Assembly (NCBI RefSeq): GCF_002849695.1
Contig: NZ_CP018937.1
Location: forward strand, 4,154,001-4,218,000
Length of the DNA: 64,000 nt
Direction: 5' to 3'
From: Bacteroides fragilis
GTDB lineage: Bacteria; Bacteroidota; Bacteroidia; Bacteroidales; Bacteroidaceae
In this document: piece by piece, positions 34,640 to 42,844 of the stretch
Layout of the letters: each line of letters opens with the position of its first letter
Position numbering within the stretch: the first letter of the stretch is position 1
Notes under the pieces: generated by a model
The model's input: the letters and a program-made list of their open reading frames with translations, nothing else
Database searches by the model: none
Told to the model about the DNA's origin: nothing
Made by a program: the position numbers and the translations under genes

Positions 34640-36116
34640 GAACCCCTTGCGAAATATCCACCTGTTTCTGCGGAATGAAGAACGTAGCATGCTTTGCTAT
34701 CGAGAAGTTTGTCTTCCCGTGTGCCTTCATCATCTTCTCCGCATAGCCCGGCACCACCTTGTCCGCACGGATCAGGTCAAAGAAACGGTGTCCCTCCAAA
34801 GCCAGCTCGATGCGGCGCTCGTTCCAGATGATCTCGCGGAGCTTCTCTTTACCGGTTTCCGTAATCTCGGGCAGTCCCACTGTCATATCCGCCGGATGTA
34901 CTGTTCTGCGGGCACGTGCGCGCACCATCTCCAGTTTGTCGAGGGCTTCCCGGGTTTCACCCAATTCGTTGCAGGCTTCGGCATACATCAGCAGCACATC
35001 GGCATAACGCAGAAAGATCAGGTGGCAATTCTGTTTGGCAAACGAATTCTCGTTCCAGTAACCGGTAGGCCAGATGGTCTTTTTGTTGGCACGGGGCGGC
35101 ACTTCTTTCTTGAAATGGATCTCGCCCTTTCCCTCCAGTGTCTCTCCATCGTAGAAGATGGTTGCCGTACGTCGCGGATCTCCCGTTTCATAGGCTTGGT
35201 CGAGGGCTTCGGAAGGAGAAAACATCCCCCAGCCCATCTCACCGCGAATGCCCTGCCATTTCACATACTCCGACTCGAGGTTGCGTTCGGTCGATTCGCC
35301 CCAAAGGTATTGGTCGGCAAGCATCACTTCGTCCGAATAGTAAGAGTTCGGATTGAACAGGTCGCGATAATCCCGGTGCAGGCTATACTCGCCGCGGGCA
35401 ATCACCTGACCGGTGTATTTCTTCACGTTGGCATAGTCCTGGCGGAAGAGATATACCTTGGCCAGCAATCCTTCGGCTGTTCCCTTGGTGGCGCGTCCCG
35501 ACTCTTTCGCACCCCACTCCTGACGGGTAGGCAGATGCTCGGCTGCATAGGTCAGGTCTTCGATGATCTGTTGATAGACAGCCTCTTCGGTTGCACGGGG
35601 CTGATTGTATTCGCCGGGCTGCAACACCTTGGTCACCAGAGGCACCCCGCCGAAGGCGCGTACGAGATTGAAGTAGAAGAATCCCCGGAAAAAACGGGCC
35701 TGGGCGACGCACTTCACCCGGAGTTCTTCGTTCTTCACCGCACCCAGATTGTCCAGAGCCACATTGCATGAAGCGATAGCTTTATAATTGCCTTCCCACC
35801 AGCCGTTGATCTCGGAGGTAGAGGCGTCGTAAGTAAAGTCGTTGAACTGGTTCAGACGTGCCACACTGCCGTCCGCCAGTTCGCTGCCTGTATCGGAGTT
35901 ATCACCGGGTAGCTCGGTGATGGCAAACCATGAGAATCCGATGATGTCCCACGCCCGGAGTTGGGTATAGATGGCGTTAATACTCATCAACGCGCCTTCT
36001 TCTTCGCCGAAGAAGACATCTTCGGTCAGCTTTCCCTGCGAATCTACATCGAGGAAATCGGCACAGGAAGAAAGGGTCAGTGCCGAAGCCAGTAATATTG
36101 AATATATCTTTTTCAT
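34608..36116 (-). CDS. SusD/RagB family outer-membrane lipoprotein (PUL1)
   Basis: A 502-residue surface lipoprotein that caps the SusC transporter and binds glycan. The start was set at 36114-36116 (MKKIYSILL); an upstream in-frame ATG adds 11 residues without signal character. The lipobox is LTLSSC with Cys18, followed by ADFLDVDSQGK. TPR-like helices and the typical C-terminal ELALEGHRFFDLIR segment are present. The last 8 residues (ISSPGPFS) and the stop codon are encoded by the right arm of the 583-bp inverted-repeat element. Confidence 0.93.
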   Translation of the reverse strand: MKKIYSILLASALTLSSCADFLDVDSQGKLTEDVFFGEEEGALMSINAIYTQLRAWDIIGFSWFAITELPGDNSDTGSELADGSVARLNQFNDFTYDASTSEINGWWEGNYKAIASCNVALDNLGAVKNEELRVKCVAQARFFRGFFYFNLVRAFGGVPLVTKVLQPGEYNQPRATEEAVYQQIIEDLTYAAEHLPTRQEWGAKESGRATKGTAEGLLAKVYLFRQDYANVKKYTGQVIARGEYSLHRDYRDLFNPNSYYSDEVMLADQYLWGESTERNLESEYVKWQGIRGEMGWGMFSPSEALDQAYETGDPRRTATIFYDGETLEGKGEIHFKKEVPPRANKKTIWPTGYWNENSFAKQNCHLIFLRYADVLLMYAEACNELGETREALDKLEMVRARARRTVHPADMTVGLPEITETGKEKLREIIWNERRIELALEGHRFFDLIRADKVVPGYAEKMMKAHGKTNFSIAKHATFFIPQKQVDISQGVLKISSPGPFS

Positions 36117-36131
36117 TGTAATGGTTTTGGG

Positions 36132-36227
36132 TTCACCACAGAGTAACACAGGGTCTCACAGAGTTTAATCTCATAGAATGTTTAAAAGGAAATCATCTCT
36201 GTGAGACTCTGTGTTACTCTGTGGTAA
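36132..36227. repeat. CACCACAG palindromic element, copy 4
   Basis: The left arm is TTCACCACAGAGTAACACAG; the right arm ends TACTCTGTGGTAAA. It fills the gap between susC and susD of PUL1. Confidence 0.8.
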
Positions 36228-36255
36228 ATCGTATTCATGTCTATATCATTTAATA

Positions 36256-39252
36256 TTAGAAAGTTACGTTCAGGCCGAAGCGGCAGGTAGCTGTCACCGG
36301 ATAGATCTGACGGTCGATGCCGCCCAGCACTTCGGGTGTGAAGCCGTTATAGCCGGTGAAATAGGCCAGGTTGTTGCCGGAGAAGTAGACTCTCAGATTC
36401 TGCACGGATACCTTCTGCATCCATGATTTCGGGAAAGTATATCCCAGTTCCACCGTTTGCAGTTTCACGTACGAACCGCTCTCTACGTAGCGGCTCGACA
36501 CCTGATAGTTATTGCCTTCCAGAGTCATTCGCGGTGTCATGGTATTCGGATTTTCGGGTGTCCAGCGGTCGAGGAAGGAGCGGTCCCAATTGTCCGAACC
36601 GGAGAAACGTTCCACCTGCTTGGCATTGAATATCTTGTTTCCGAAGTTGCCTTGGAAGTCGATAGAGAGGTCGAATCCTTTCCAGGAAGCACTGATGCCC
36701 AGACCGCCGATGAACTTGGGAGTGGGACTGCCCAGATCCTTGCGGTCGTTGGCCGTGATGTATCCGTCACCGTCTACATCTTCGTATATCAGGTCGCCGG
36801 GACCTACGTTGTTCTGATACTGTTGTCCGGCATTTCCGGTGGCAGCGGTGGCACGCTCGTTGTAGTCTTTGATCTGTGCCTCGTTCTGGAAGATGCCGAT
36901 CACGTTGTAGCCATAGAAATACTTAATCGGCTTTCCCTCTTCGGTCATCTGTACGGATTTTCCGGCGCCGATGTCACCGCTGGCGATGCGTTTGCCGCCC
37001 AGACTGATGACTTCGTTTTTGATGGTCGTTCCTGTCAGACGGATACCATACCGGAAGTCTTTCAGCGAATCTTCCCATTTCACGGTAAAGTCCACACCGC
37101 TGTTGCGCACCGCCCCTACGTTTGTTTCTACCGGGGTGAGGCCTACGGAAGCCGGTACATCCACCGTCACCAGCATGTCTTTCGTGTCTCTGCGATAGTA
37201 GTCTAGTTCAAGTGAAAAGCGGTTGTTCAGCAGTCCGAGGTCGAAGCCGAGGTCCATCTGCTCCGAACGTTCCCAATGAACGCTCCGGTTGGAGAGTGAC
37301 GTGATGGTTCCGCCGGGATAGAACACGCCGCCAAACACGGCATCATAGGACGGAGAGATATTGGCGAGCGCCCGGTATTTGTCGTTACCTATTTTATCAT
37401 TACCGATCTGTCCCCAGCTTCCTCTGAGCTTTAGGTTGCTCAGCCACTGCACGCGGTCTTTCAGGAACGCTTCTTCGGAGACTCTCCATCCGGCAGCTAC
37501 TGAGGGGAAGTAGCCCCAACGGTTGTCAGGACCGAACTTGGATGAACCGTCGGCACGGACCGAGACAGTCAGCAGATAGCGGTCCATCAACGCATAGTTG
37601 GCACGGAAGAGGTAAGACATCATTGTTTCGTGGTATCCGTTGTTGGCCACCGACTTGGAGCCGGCCGAAGCCTGGTCGAGATACCAGTAGTTTTCGTTAT
37701 CGGAGAAAAAATCGCGTCCGGTGCCTTCCAGCAATTCGTAAACACGCTTCTGCGCCGTGATACCTCCCAAGAGGTTGAGCCGGTTCTTATCATTGATCTT
37801 CCAGTCATAAGTCAGCAGGTTCTCCCACAACCAGGTAAAGTCGCGGTCCCAGGTTTTGGAGAGGCTGTTGGTTTCGTTCTTCTGTGTTTCCGAAACGTAG
37901 TATTTCGGCACGAAGTTGCGGCGGCGTCCGTTGATGTAGTCGATGCCGAGGCTGGTTTTAAAGTCAAGCCCGTTCAGGATATTCCAGTTCAGGAAGGCGC
38001 TGCCCACGATACGTTCTTTCCAGTCGTCATTGTTTGTATAATGGAGTGTGGCGACGGGATTGGCAGAAGAGGCGCTTTCGGAATCCATAAAACTCCCGTC
38101 TTCATTGTAGGGACGCTTCACGGGACTGATGGTATAGGCAGCTTTCACCACCGCGCTGTTTTCGTTCTTCTTATGACTGAAAGAGGCCGACAGATTGTGC
38201 CCGAGGGTCAGCCGTTTGCTGATCTTGTAGCTATTGTTGGCACGCAGGGTGAAGCGGTTGTAGGTGTTTCCGGTGATGATGCCGTCCTGCTGGTAATATC
38301 CAGCGCTGAGGTTGTAGCGCACCTTCTCCGATCCGCCGCTGACGCTGAGCTGATAGTCGCGTACGGAAGCCACACGGAAGATTTCGTCGAACCAGTTGGT
38401 TCCTTTGCCCAGTGAAGCAGGGTCGTCAAACTTGGGTTTTCCGCCTGTGTTGACCAGTGCTTCGTTCAGCAGTGTCGCGTATTCGGTGGCATTGGCCATC
38501 TCGAAGCTGCTGTTGTTGAACTGGAATCCTTCGCTGGCGGTGAAGTTCACCACCGCTTTTCCTTCCGTTCCCTGCTTGGTAGTGACGATAATCACACCGT
38601 TGGCACCGCGCGAACCGTACATGGCGGTCGCTGATGCATCTTTCAGCACCTCCATCGACTCGATGTCGTGTGTGCTCAGGAAAGAGATGTCGTCCATAAA
38701 CATGCCGTCCACCACATAAAGGGGATTGCTGTTATTCGTTGTGCCGATACCACGGATACGTACTTCGGGCGAGCTTCCGGGAGCACCGTTAGCCGAGATA
38801 TACACACCGGAGACACGTCCCTGAAGGGCATTCGCCACGTTGGGAGTGGCAACTTTCGTGAGGTCTTTGCTCTTCACCGCACCTACCGAACCGGTCAGGT
38901 CGGACTTACGTTGTATACCATAACCGATCACGACAACTTCGTCTATCAATTGGTTATCTTCTTCAAGAGAGATATCCAGCTTCGAGGAGGCAGTCACCTT
39001 GACCTCCTGCGTTTTCATGCCGATGTAACTGAAAACAAGAGTGGCGCCCGACGGGACACCTGAAATAGAATAGTTGCCGTCAAAGTCCGTGATAGTTCCG
39101 GACGATTGCCCTTTCAGTAGGATACTGGCGCCAATGATAGGCTCTCCTGTTTTCTTCTCGGTGACAACACCCGAGATGGTCAGGCTGCCTTGCGCAAAAG
39201 AAAGCGTAGAAAGCAGCAACATCATACATAGGGTAAACAGATTTTTTTTCAT
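36256..39252 (-). CDS. SusC/RagA family TonB-dependent transporter (PUL1)
   Basis: A 998-residue outer-membrane protein. The signal peptide (1-20) is followed by the carboxypeptidase-D-like domain (about 24-105, SGTITDFDGNYSISG), the TonB-box region (DEVVVIGYGIQRK), the plug (about 115-230, with NALQGRVSGVY) and the 22-strand barrel ending in Phe. It imports oligosaccharides bound by the SusD partner, using TonB energy. It has a good promoter at 39282-39313 and repeated GTACT motifs upstream. Confidence 0.95.
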   Translation of the reverse strand: MKKNLFTLCMMLLLSTLSFAQGSLTISGVVTEKKTGEPIIGASILLKGQSSGTITDFDGNYSISGVPSGATLVFSYIGMKTQEVKVTASSKLDISLEEDNQLIDEVVVIGYGIQRKSDLTGSVGAVKSKDLTKVATPNVANALQGRVSGVYISANGAPGSSPEVRIRGIGTTNNSNPLYVVDGMFMDDISFLSTHDIESMEVLKDASATAMYGSRGANGVIIVTTKQGTEGKAVVNFTASEGFQFNNSSFEMANATEYATLLNEALVNTGGKPKFDDPASLGKGTNWFDEIFRVASVRDYQLSVSGGSEKVRYNLSAGYYQQDGIITGNTYNRFTLRANNSYKISKRLTLGHNLSASFSHKKNENSAVVKAAYTISPVKRPYNEDGSFMDSESASSANPVATLHYTNNDDWKERIVGSAFLNWNILNGLDFKTSLGIDYINGRRRNFVPKYYVSETQKNETNSLSKTWDRDFTWLWENLLTYDWKINDKNRLNLLGGITAQKRVYELLEGTGRDFFSDNENYWYLDQASAGSKSVANNGYHETMMSYLFRANYALMDRYLLTVSVRADGSSKFGPDNRWGYFPSVAAGWRVSEEAFLKDRVQWLSNLKLRGSWGQIGNDKIGNDKYRALANISPSYDAVFGGVFYPGGTITSLSNRSVHWERSEQMDLGFDLGLLNNRFSLELDYYRRDTKDMLVTVDVPASVGLTPVETNVGAVRNSGVDFTVKWEDSLKDFRYGIRLTGTTIKNEVISLGGKRIASGDIGAGKSVQMTEEGKPIKYFYGYNVIGIFQNEAQIKDYNERATAATGNAGQQYQNNVGPGDLIYEDVDGDGYITANDRKDLGSPTPKFIGGLGISASWKGFDLSIDFQGNFGNKIFNAKQVERFSGSDNWDRSFLDRWTPENPNTMTPRMTLEGNNYQVSSRYVESGSYVKLQTVELGYTFPKSWMQKVSVQNLRVYFSGNNLAYFTGYNGFTPEVLGGIDRQIYPVTATCRFGLNVTF

Positions 39253-39281
39253 CGTTTTGGTACTGATTTAAAATTCTGCTG

Positions 39282-39313
39282 CAAACTTAGAAGGTAAATT
39301 GATGTAAGTCAAA
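39282..39313 (-). promoter_or_regulatory. Promoter of PUL1 susC
   Basis: TTTG (39310-39313) and TAAGTTTG (39282-39289) on minus, spacer 20 bp, a full consensus match, 30 bp from the start codon. Confidence 0.7.
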
Positions 39314-39319
39314 AAAAGG

Positions 39320-39383
39320 GGTACTACAAGAGTACCATGAAGAAAAAAACGGGATTTCCGGAGTACTGCATCCCTACTACAAA
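39320..39383. promoter_or_regulatory. Candidate operator motifs upstream of PUL1 susC
   Basis: GGTACT-ACAAG-AGTACC (39320-39336) is an inverted repeat ending 7 bp upstream of the -33 element. A second site at 39361-39383 reads AGTACTGCAT and then CTACTACAAAG. The same words, TACTACAAA and AGTACTGCAT, recur between the regulator and GH3 genes (42770-42779 and 42799-42808). Regulation by the adjacent LuxR-type protein is inferred. Confidence 0.4.
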
Positions 39384-39476
39384 GTGATATAATTAATTAA
39401 TATTCAATAAAATAAAAAGAGGTTTCAGGAAAGGAAATGAAACGGTTGGGAGGGGTCGAGGCTATTCAGTTTAGAA

Positions 39477-39631
39477 TTCACCACAGAGTACACAGAGGAC
39501 GCAGAGTTTTTATTTAGACAGAAGAACCAGAGGGCATATTATTCTGATCTGTTCTTTATCTGTTCTTATATCTGAAAACAGATAGAGCGCAGCTGATTAA
39601 TCTCTGTGTCCTCTGTGTCCTCTGTGGTGAA
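39477..39631. repeat. CACCACAG palindromic element, copy 5
   Basis: The left arm is TTCACCACAGAGTACACAG; the right arm ends GTGTCCTCTGTGGTGAA. This copy is longer, with about 95 bp between the arms. It lies in the 1.1-kb gap before PUL1 susC. Confidence 0.8.
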
Positions 39632-39864
39632 TCATATTTATTTCTATATCCGCTATGAAGTATTTACGCTATAGACTTTAATAGAAGAGAGAATCTTTCC
39701 GCTTACTATATTCTAAGATAAAAATAATAGACTTGTCTGGTTTAGGAACGGATTCTTTCCGGATGAAAGAGACGGGTAGTGAAAGAGAGGAAAGCAGCTC
39801 TTCATTTTGTATTAATTTAAGAGCAAATTTTCTCCTTATAGAATGTTACAACTAATTACCAATA
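39632..39864. other. AT-rich spacer with nothing recognised
   Basis: No ORF with coding character, promoter match or stable hairpin was found here. It separates palindromic copy 5 from the 22-bp palindrome array. Confidence 0.5.
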
Positions 39865-39976
39865 GTCATTTGGAGTCGTTTTACCCCTTAAAAATCATCG
39901 CCTAGGCGATGATTTTTCATCGCTTAAGCGATGTTTCGCCACCGCTTAAGTGACGATATATAGGCATCTAAATGAC
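39865..39976. repeat. Three palindromes at 22-bp spacing, copy 2, with inverted flanks
   Basis: CATCGCCTAGGCGATG (39896-39911, perfect), CATCGCTTAAGCGATG (39918-39933, perfect) and CACCGCTTAAGTGACG (39940-39955, partial) are spaced exactly 22 bp apart, as in copy 1. The leader GTCGTTTTACCCCTTAAAAA matches copy 1. The whole is bordered by GTCATTTGGA (39865-39874) and its near inverse TCTAAATGAC (39967-39976). Confidence 0.8.
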
Positions 39977-40002
39977 ATTTTTGCAATTTTCCTGTTTTGT
40001 AC

Positions 40003-40126
40003 AAAAAAGAAACCGCTACAAGTAGCGGTTTCCTAAATAATAATGTAAATATGAATGAATTGATTTTAAGTCTTTTTAAGTCTGGATTTTATTGTGACGG
40101 AGATTAAAGTTAGGTTTATCTTATAA
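40003..40126 (-). ncRNA. Candidate small RNA of about 120 nt
   Basis: A strong minus-strand promoter (40132-40161) is followed by about 90 nt without any ATG on that strand, then a terminator (stem GAAACCGCTAC / GTAGCGGTTTC, 40009-40032, followed by six T on minus). The layout promoter, short non-coding stretch, intrinsic terminator is that of an intergenic sRNA. No sequence similarity to a known RNA is recognised. It could instead be the leftover 3' end of a lost gene. Confidence 0.55.
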
Positions 40127-40131
40127 TTCTA

Positions 40132-40161
40132 CAAAGATAAAACAATAAATTGAAAATGCAA
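40132..40161 (-). promoter_or_regulatory. Promoter of the candidate small RNA
   Basis: TTG (40159-40161) and TATCTTTG (40132-40139) on minus, spacer 19 bp. Confidence 0.6.
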
Positions 40162-40256
40162 TCTTATTTTCTATATTATTCATGCGAATCAGTAATTGAT
40201 AGCCAATTAACGTACTGGGAATATCTATAGAAGGAAAGAGTTGAATAGTCGCTTGA

Positions 40257-40360
40257 TTCACCACAGAGTTGCACAGAGCCTCACCGAATTTTGATCTTTG
40301 GTTTATAGGATATTTGAAAGAAAAAGCTTTTCTATGAAACTCCGTGCCCTCTGCGGTAAA
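40257..40360. repeat. CACCACAG palindromic element, copy 6 (degenerate)
   Basis: The left arm TTCACCACAGAGTTGCACAG is intact. The right arm is decayed, ending CCCTCTGCGGTAAA. It lies just after the GH3 stop codon. Confidence 0.65.
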
Positions 40361-40375
40361 CTCTTATTCACAGTT

Positions 40376-42667
40376 TCATTTCCTCAGCAAGAATCTTGCC
40401 TTTTTCACATCCCGGCTGTTTCCGCCGATCATTACATCGAAGTCGCCCGGTTCGCAAACAAATTGCAAATCATAATTATAGAACTTCAACAATTCCGGTG
40501 TGATGCTGAAACTGACTTTGCGGGACTCTCCGGCTTTAAGGAAAATCTTCTCGAAACCTTTCAGCTCCTTCACCGGACGGGTGACACTGCCCACCAGGTC
40601 ACGGATGTAGAGCTGAACCACCTCTGCACCGTCGCGACTGCCGGTATTGGTGACGGTAACGGTTGCCGTCAGTTCTCCGTCGGCACTCATCTCTGTGCTG
40701 CTCAGGTGGATATCGCTGTAAGCAAACGTTGTGTAGGACAATCCGTAACCGAACGGGTAGAGCGGCTCGTTGCTCACATCGAGGTAATTGCTGCGGAACT
40801 TCTCGAACCAACGTCCTTCCTGCAACGGGCGGCCGGTATTCTTATGATTGTAGAACAATGGGATTTGCCCCACATTTTGCGGGAAAGTAGCGGTCAGCTT
40901 TCCACTGGGATTGACATCACCGAAAAGGACATCGCCGATGGCATAAGCGGCTTCACTCCCTCCGAACCACACGTTCAGGATGGCAGGCACGTGTTCCTCC
41001 TCCCAAGTAAGCACCAGCGGGCGGCCGGTGAAGAGTACGAGCACAACGGGTTTTCCTGTTTTGAGCAATTCCTGCAACAGCGCTCTCTGCACGTCCGGCA
41101 TTTCCAGATTGGTGCGGGAGCTGCTCTCTCCACTCATCTCGGATGATTCGCCCAGCGCGGCGACAATGACATCGGCTTTGGCAGCCACTTTCAGTGCCTC
41201 GTCCAGGAGCTCGCGATCCGTACGGTTATCTCTGTGCAGTTCGCGTCCGAACATCGTAGCGCGCTTTTCATATTCGGCATCGCCTATCAGATTACTTCCT
41301 TTGGCGGTTACCACCTCCGCACGGTTACCGACTACTTCTTTGAGCCCTTCGACCAGTGAAGGAGCATTATCCAATACGGCAGCCACGCTCCAGGTACCCG
41401 GCATGTTGGACCGGGTATCGGCAAGCGGACCGACTACGGCAATGGTACCCTTCTTGCTGAGTGGCAACACACCTTCGTTTTTCAGCAGTACAAAGCTCTC
41501 CGAAGCCGTCTTACGGGCAACGGCACGATGTTCCTTGGTGAAAATCTGTTTCTTGGGACGGCTTACGTCACAATACTTATAAGGATCGTCAAACAGTCCC
41601 AACTTATACTTTGCTTCCAGAATGCGGCGGCAGGCAGCGTCGATGGCAGCTGCCGATACTTTGCCTTCTTCCACCGATTTCTTCAGTGTACCGCTGAAGG
41701 CGTCGCTCACCATATCCATATCGACCCCGGCATTCAGAGCAAGGGCGGCAACTGTCTGCTGGTCACCCATACCGTGATCGATCATCTCGTTGATACCGGT
41801 ATAGTCCGTCACCACGAATCCGCCGAAACCCCACTGCTTGCGCAGCACATCGGTCATCAGCCATTTGCTGCCGGTGGCGGGCACGCCGTCCACTTCGTTG
41901 AACGAGGCCATCACGCTTCCGACACCTGCCTCGACCGCGGCTTGGTAGGGCAGCATGTATTCATTAAACATACGCTGGCGGCTCATGTCTACCGTATTAT
42001 AATCACGTCCCGCCTCAGATGCGCCATAAAGGGCAAAGTGCTTCACACAAGCCATTATCTCGTCATTACGGCTCATGTCCTTTCCCTGATACCCGCGTAT
42101 CATGGCACGGGCGATGGCAGCACCGAGGAACGGGTCTTCGCCGTTCCCCTCGGATACACGTCCCCAGCGCGGGTCACGGCTGACGTCCACCATCGGACTG
42201 AATGTCCACGAGATACCGTCGGCACTGGCCTCGATGGCGGCTATACGGGCGGACTCCTCGATGGCTTTCATATCCCAGGTGCACGACAAGCCGAGAGGAA
42301 TAGGGAAAATGGTTTCGTATCCGTGGATCACGTCCATACCGAACAACAGGGGAATACCGAGACGGCTCTCCTCCACCGCCTGCCGCTGGACCTCACGGAT
42401 GCGTTCTACCCCTTTCAGGTTGAACAGTCCCCCTACTTCTCCGTTACGGATGCGTTTGGCCACATCACTGCTTTTTGCCTGTCCGGTAGTGATCTCTCCG
42501 GTCACGGGCAGGTTGAGCTGGCCGATCTTCTCCTCCAGCGTCATCTTTTTCATTAACTGGTCGATAAAGCGGTCCATATCCCGGGGAGCCTTTTGCGCCT
42601 GTACCCCGGCGGCCACTATGACCAAAGAAGCGGCGAACGCCTGCATTCTTCGTACAAAATGTTTCAT
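40376..42667 (-). CDS. GH3 family beta-glucosidase (PUL1)
   Basis: A 763-residue exported enzyme (signal 1-24). The GH3 N-terminal barrel holds Asp288 in VVTDYTG as nucleophile and the KHFALYG motif at 209-215. The (alpha/beta)6 sandwich follows, with ESSEMSGESSSR as the likely acid/base region, and the FN3-like domain is at the C-terminus. In PUL1 it would release glucose from oligosaccharides made by the GH144 enzyme. A B. thetaiotaomicron GH3 has been described with preference for beta-1,2-gluco-oligosaccharides; identity with that enzyme was not tested. Confidence 0.9.
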   Translation of the reverse strand: MKHFVRRMQAFAASLVIVAAGVQAQKAPRDMDRFIDQLMKKMTLEEKIGQLNLPVTGEITTGQAKSSDVAKRIRNGEVGGLFNLKGVERIREVQRQAVEESRLGIPLLFGMDVIHGYETIFPIPLGLSCTWDMKAIEESARIAAIEASADGISWTFSPMVDVSRDPRWGRVSEGNGEDPFLGAAIARAMIRGYQGKDMSRNDEIMACVKHFALYGASEAGRDYNTVDMSRQRMFNEYMLPYQAAVEAGVGSVMASFNEVDGVPATGSKWLMTDVLRKQWGFGGFVVTDYTGINEMIDHGMGDQQTVAALALNAGVDMDMVSDAFSGTLKKSVEEGKVSAAAIDAACRRILEAKYKLGLFDDPYKYCDVSRPKKQIFTKEHRAVARKTASESFVLLKNEGVLPLSKKGTIAVVGPLADTRSNMPGTWSVAAVLDNAPSLVEGLKEVVGNRAEVVTAKGSNLIGDAEYEKRATMFGRELHRDNRTDRELLDEALKVAAKADVIVAALGESSEMSGESSSRTNLEMPDVQRALLQELLKTGKPVVLVLFTGRPLVLTWEEEHVPAILNVWFGGSEAAYAIGDVLFGDVNPSGKLTATFPQNVGQIPLFYNHKNTGRPLQEGRWFEKFRSNYLDVSNEPLYPFGYGLSYTTFAYSDIHLSSTEMSADGELTATVTVTNTGSRDGAEVVQLYIRDLVGSVTRPVKELKGFEKIFLKAGESRKVSFSITPELLKFYNYDLQFVCEPGDFDVMIGGNSRDVKKARFLLRK

Positions 42668-42796
42668 GGTCTTTACAGTTTTAGTATCTATTTATGAATG
42701 TTCCGACTTTGCAGGTACAAATAAAGCGAATCTCCGGCAAATGCCTTCCATTTATCCATACGGCAAGAATACTACAAACCCGAAAAAACAAAAAAA

Positions 42797-42817
42797 GAAG
42801 TACTGCATTAGTACTTC
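42797..42817 (-). terminator. Terminator of the PUL1 regulator gene, doubling as a GTACT motif
   Basis: An 8-bp perfect stem GAAGTACT / AGTACTTC around GCATT, extended by flanking A and T runs, with a T tract on minus. It lies 28 bp after the regulator stop codon. Its GTACTGCAT core also appears upstream of PUL1 susC. Confidence 0.75.
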
Positions 42818-42844
42818 TTTTCATATCAATCATTTAATTTCCAA

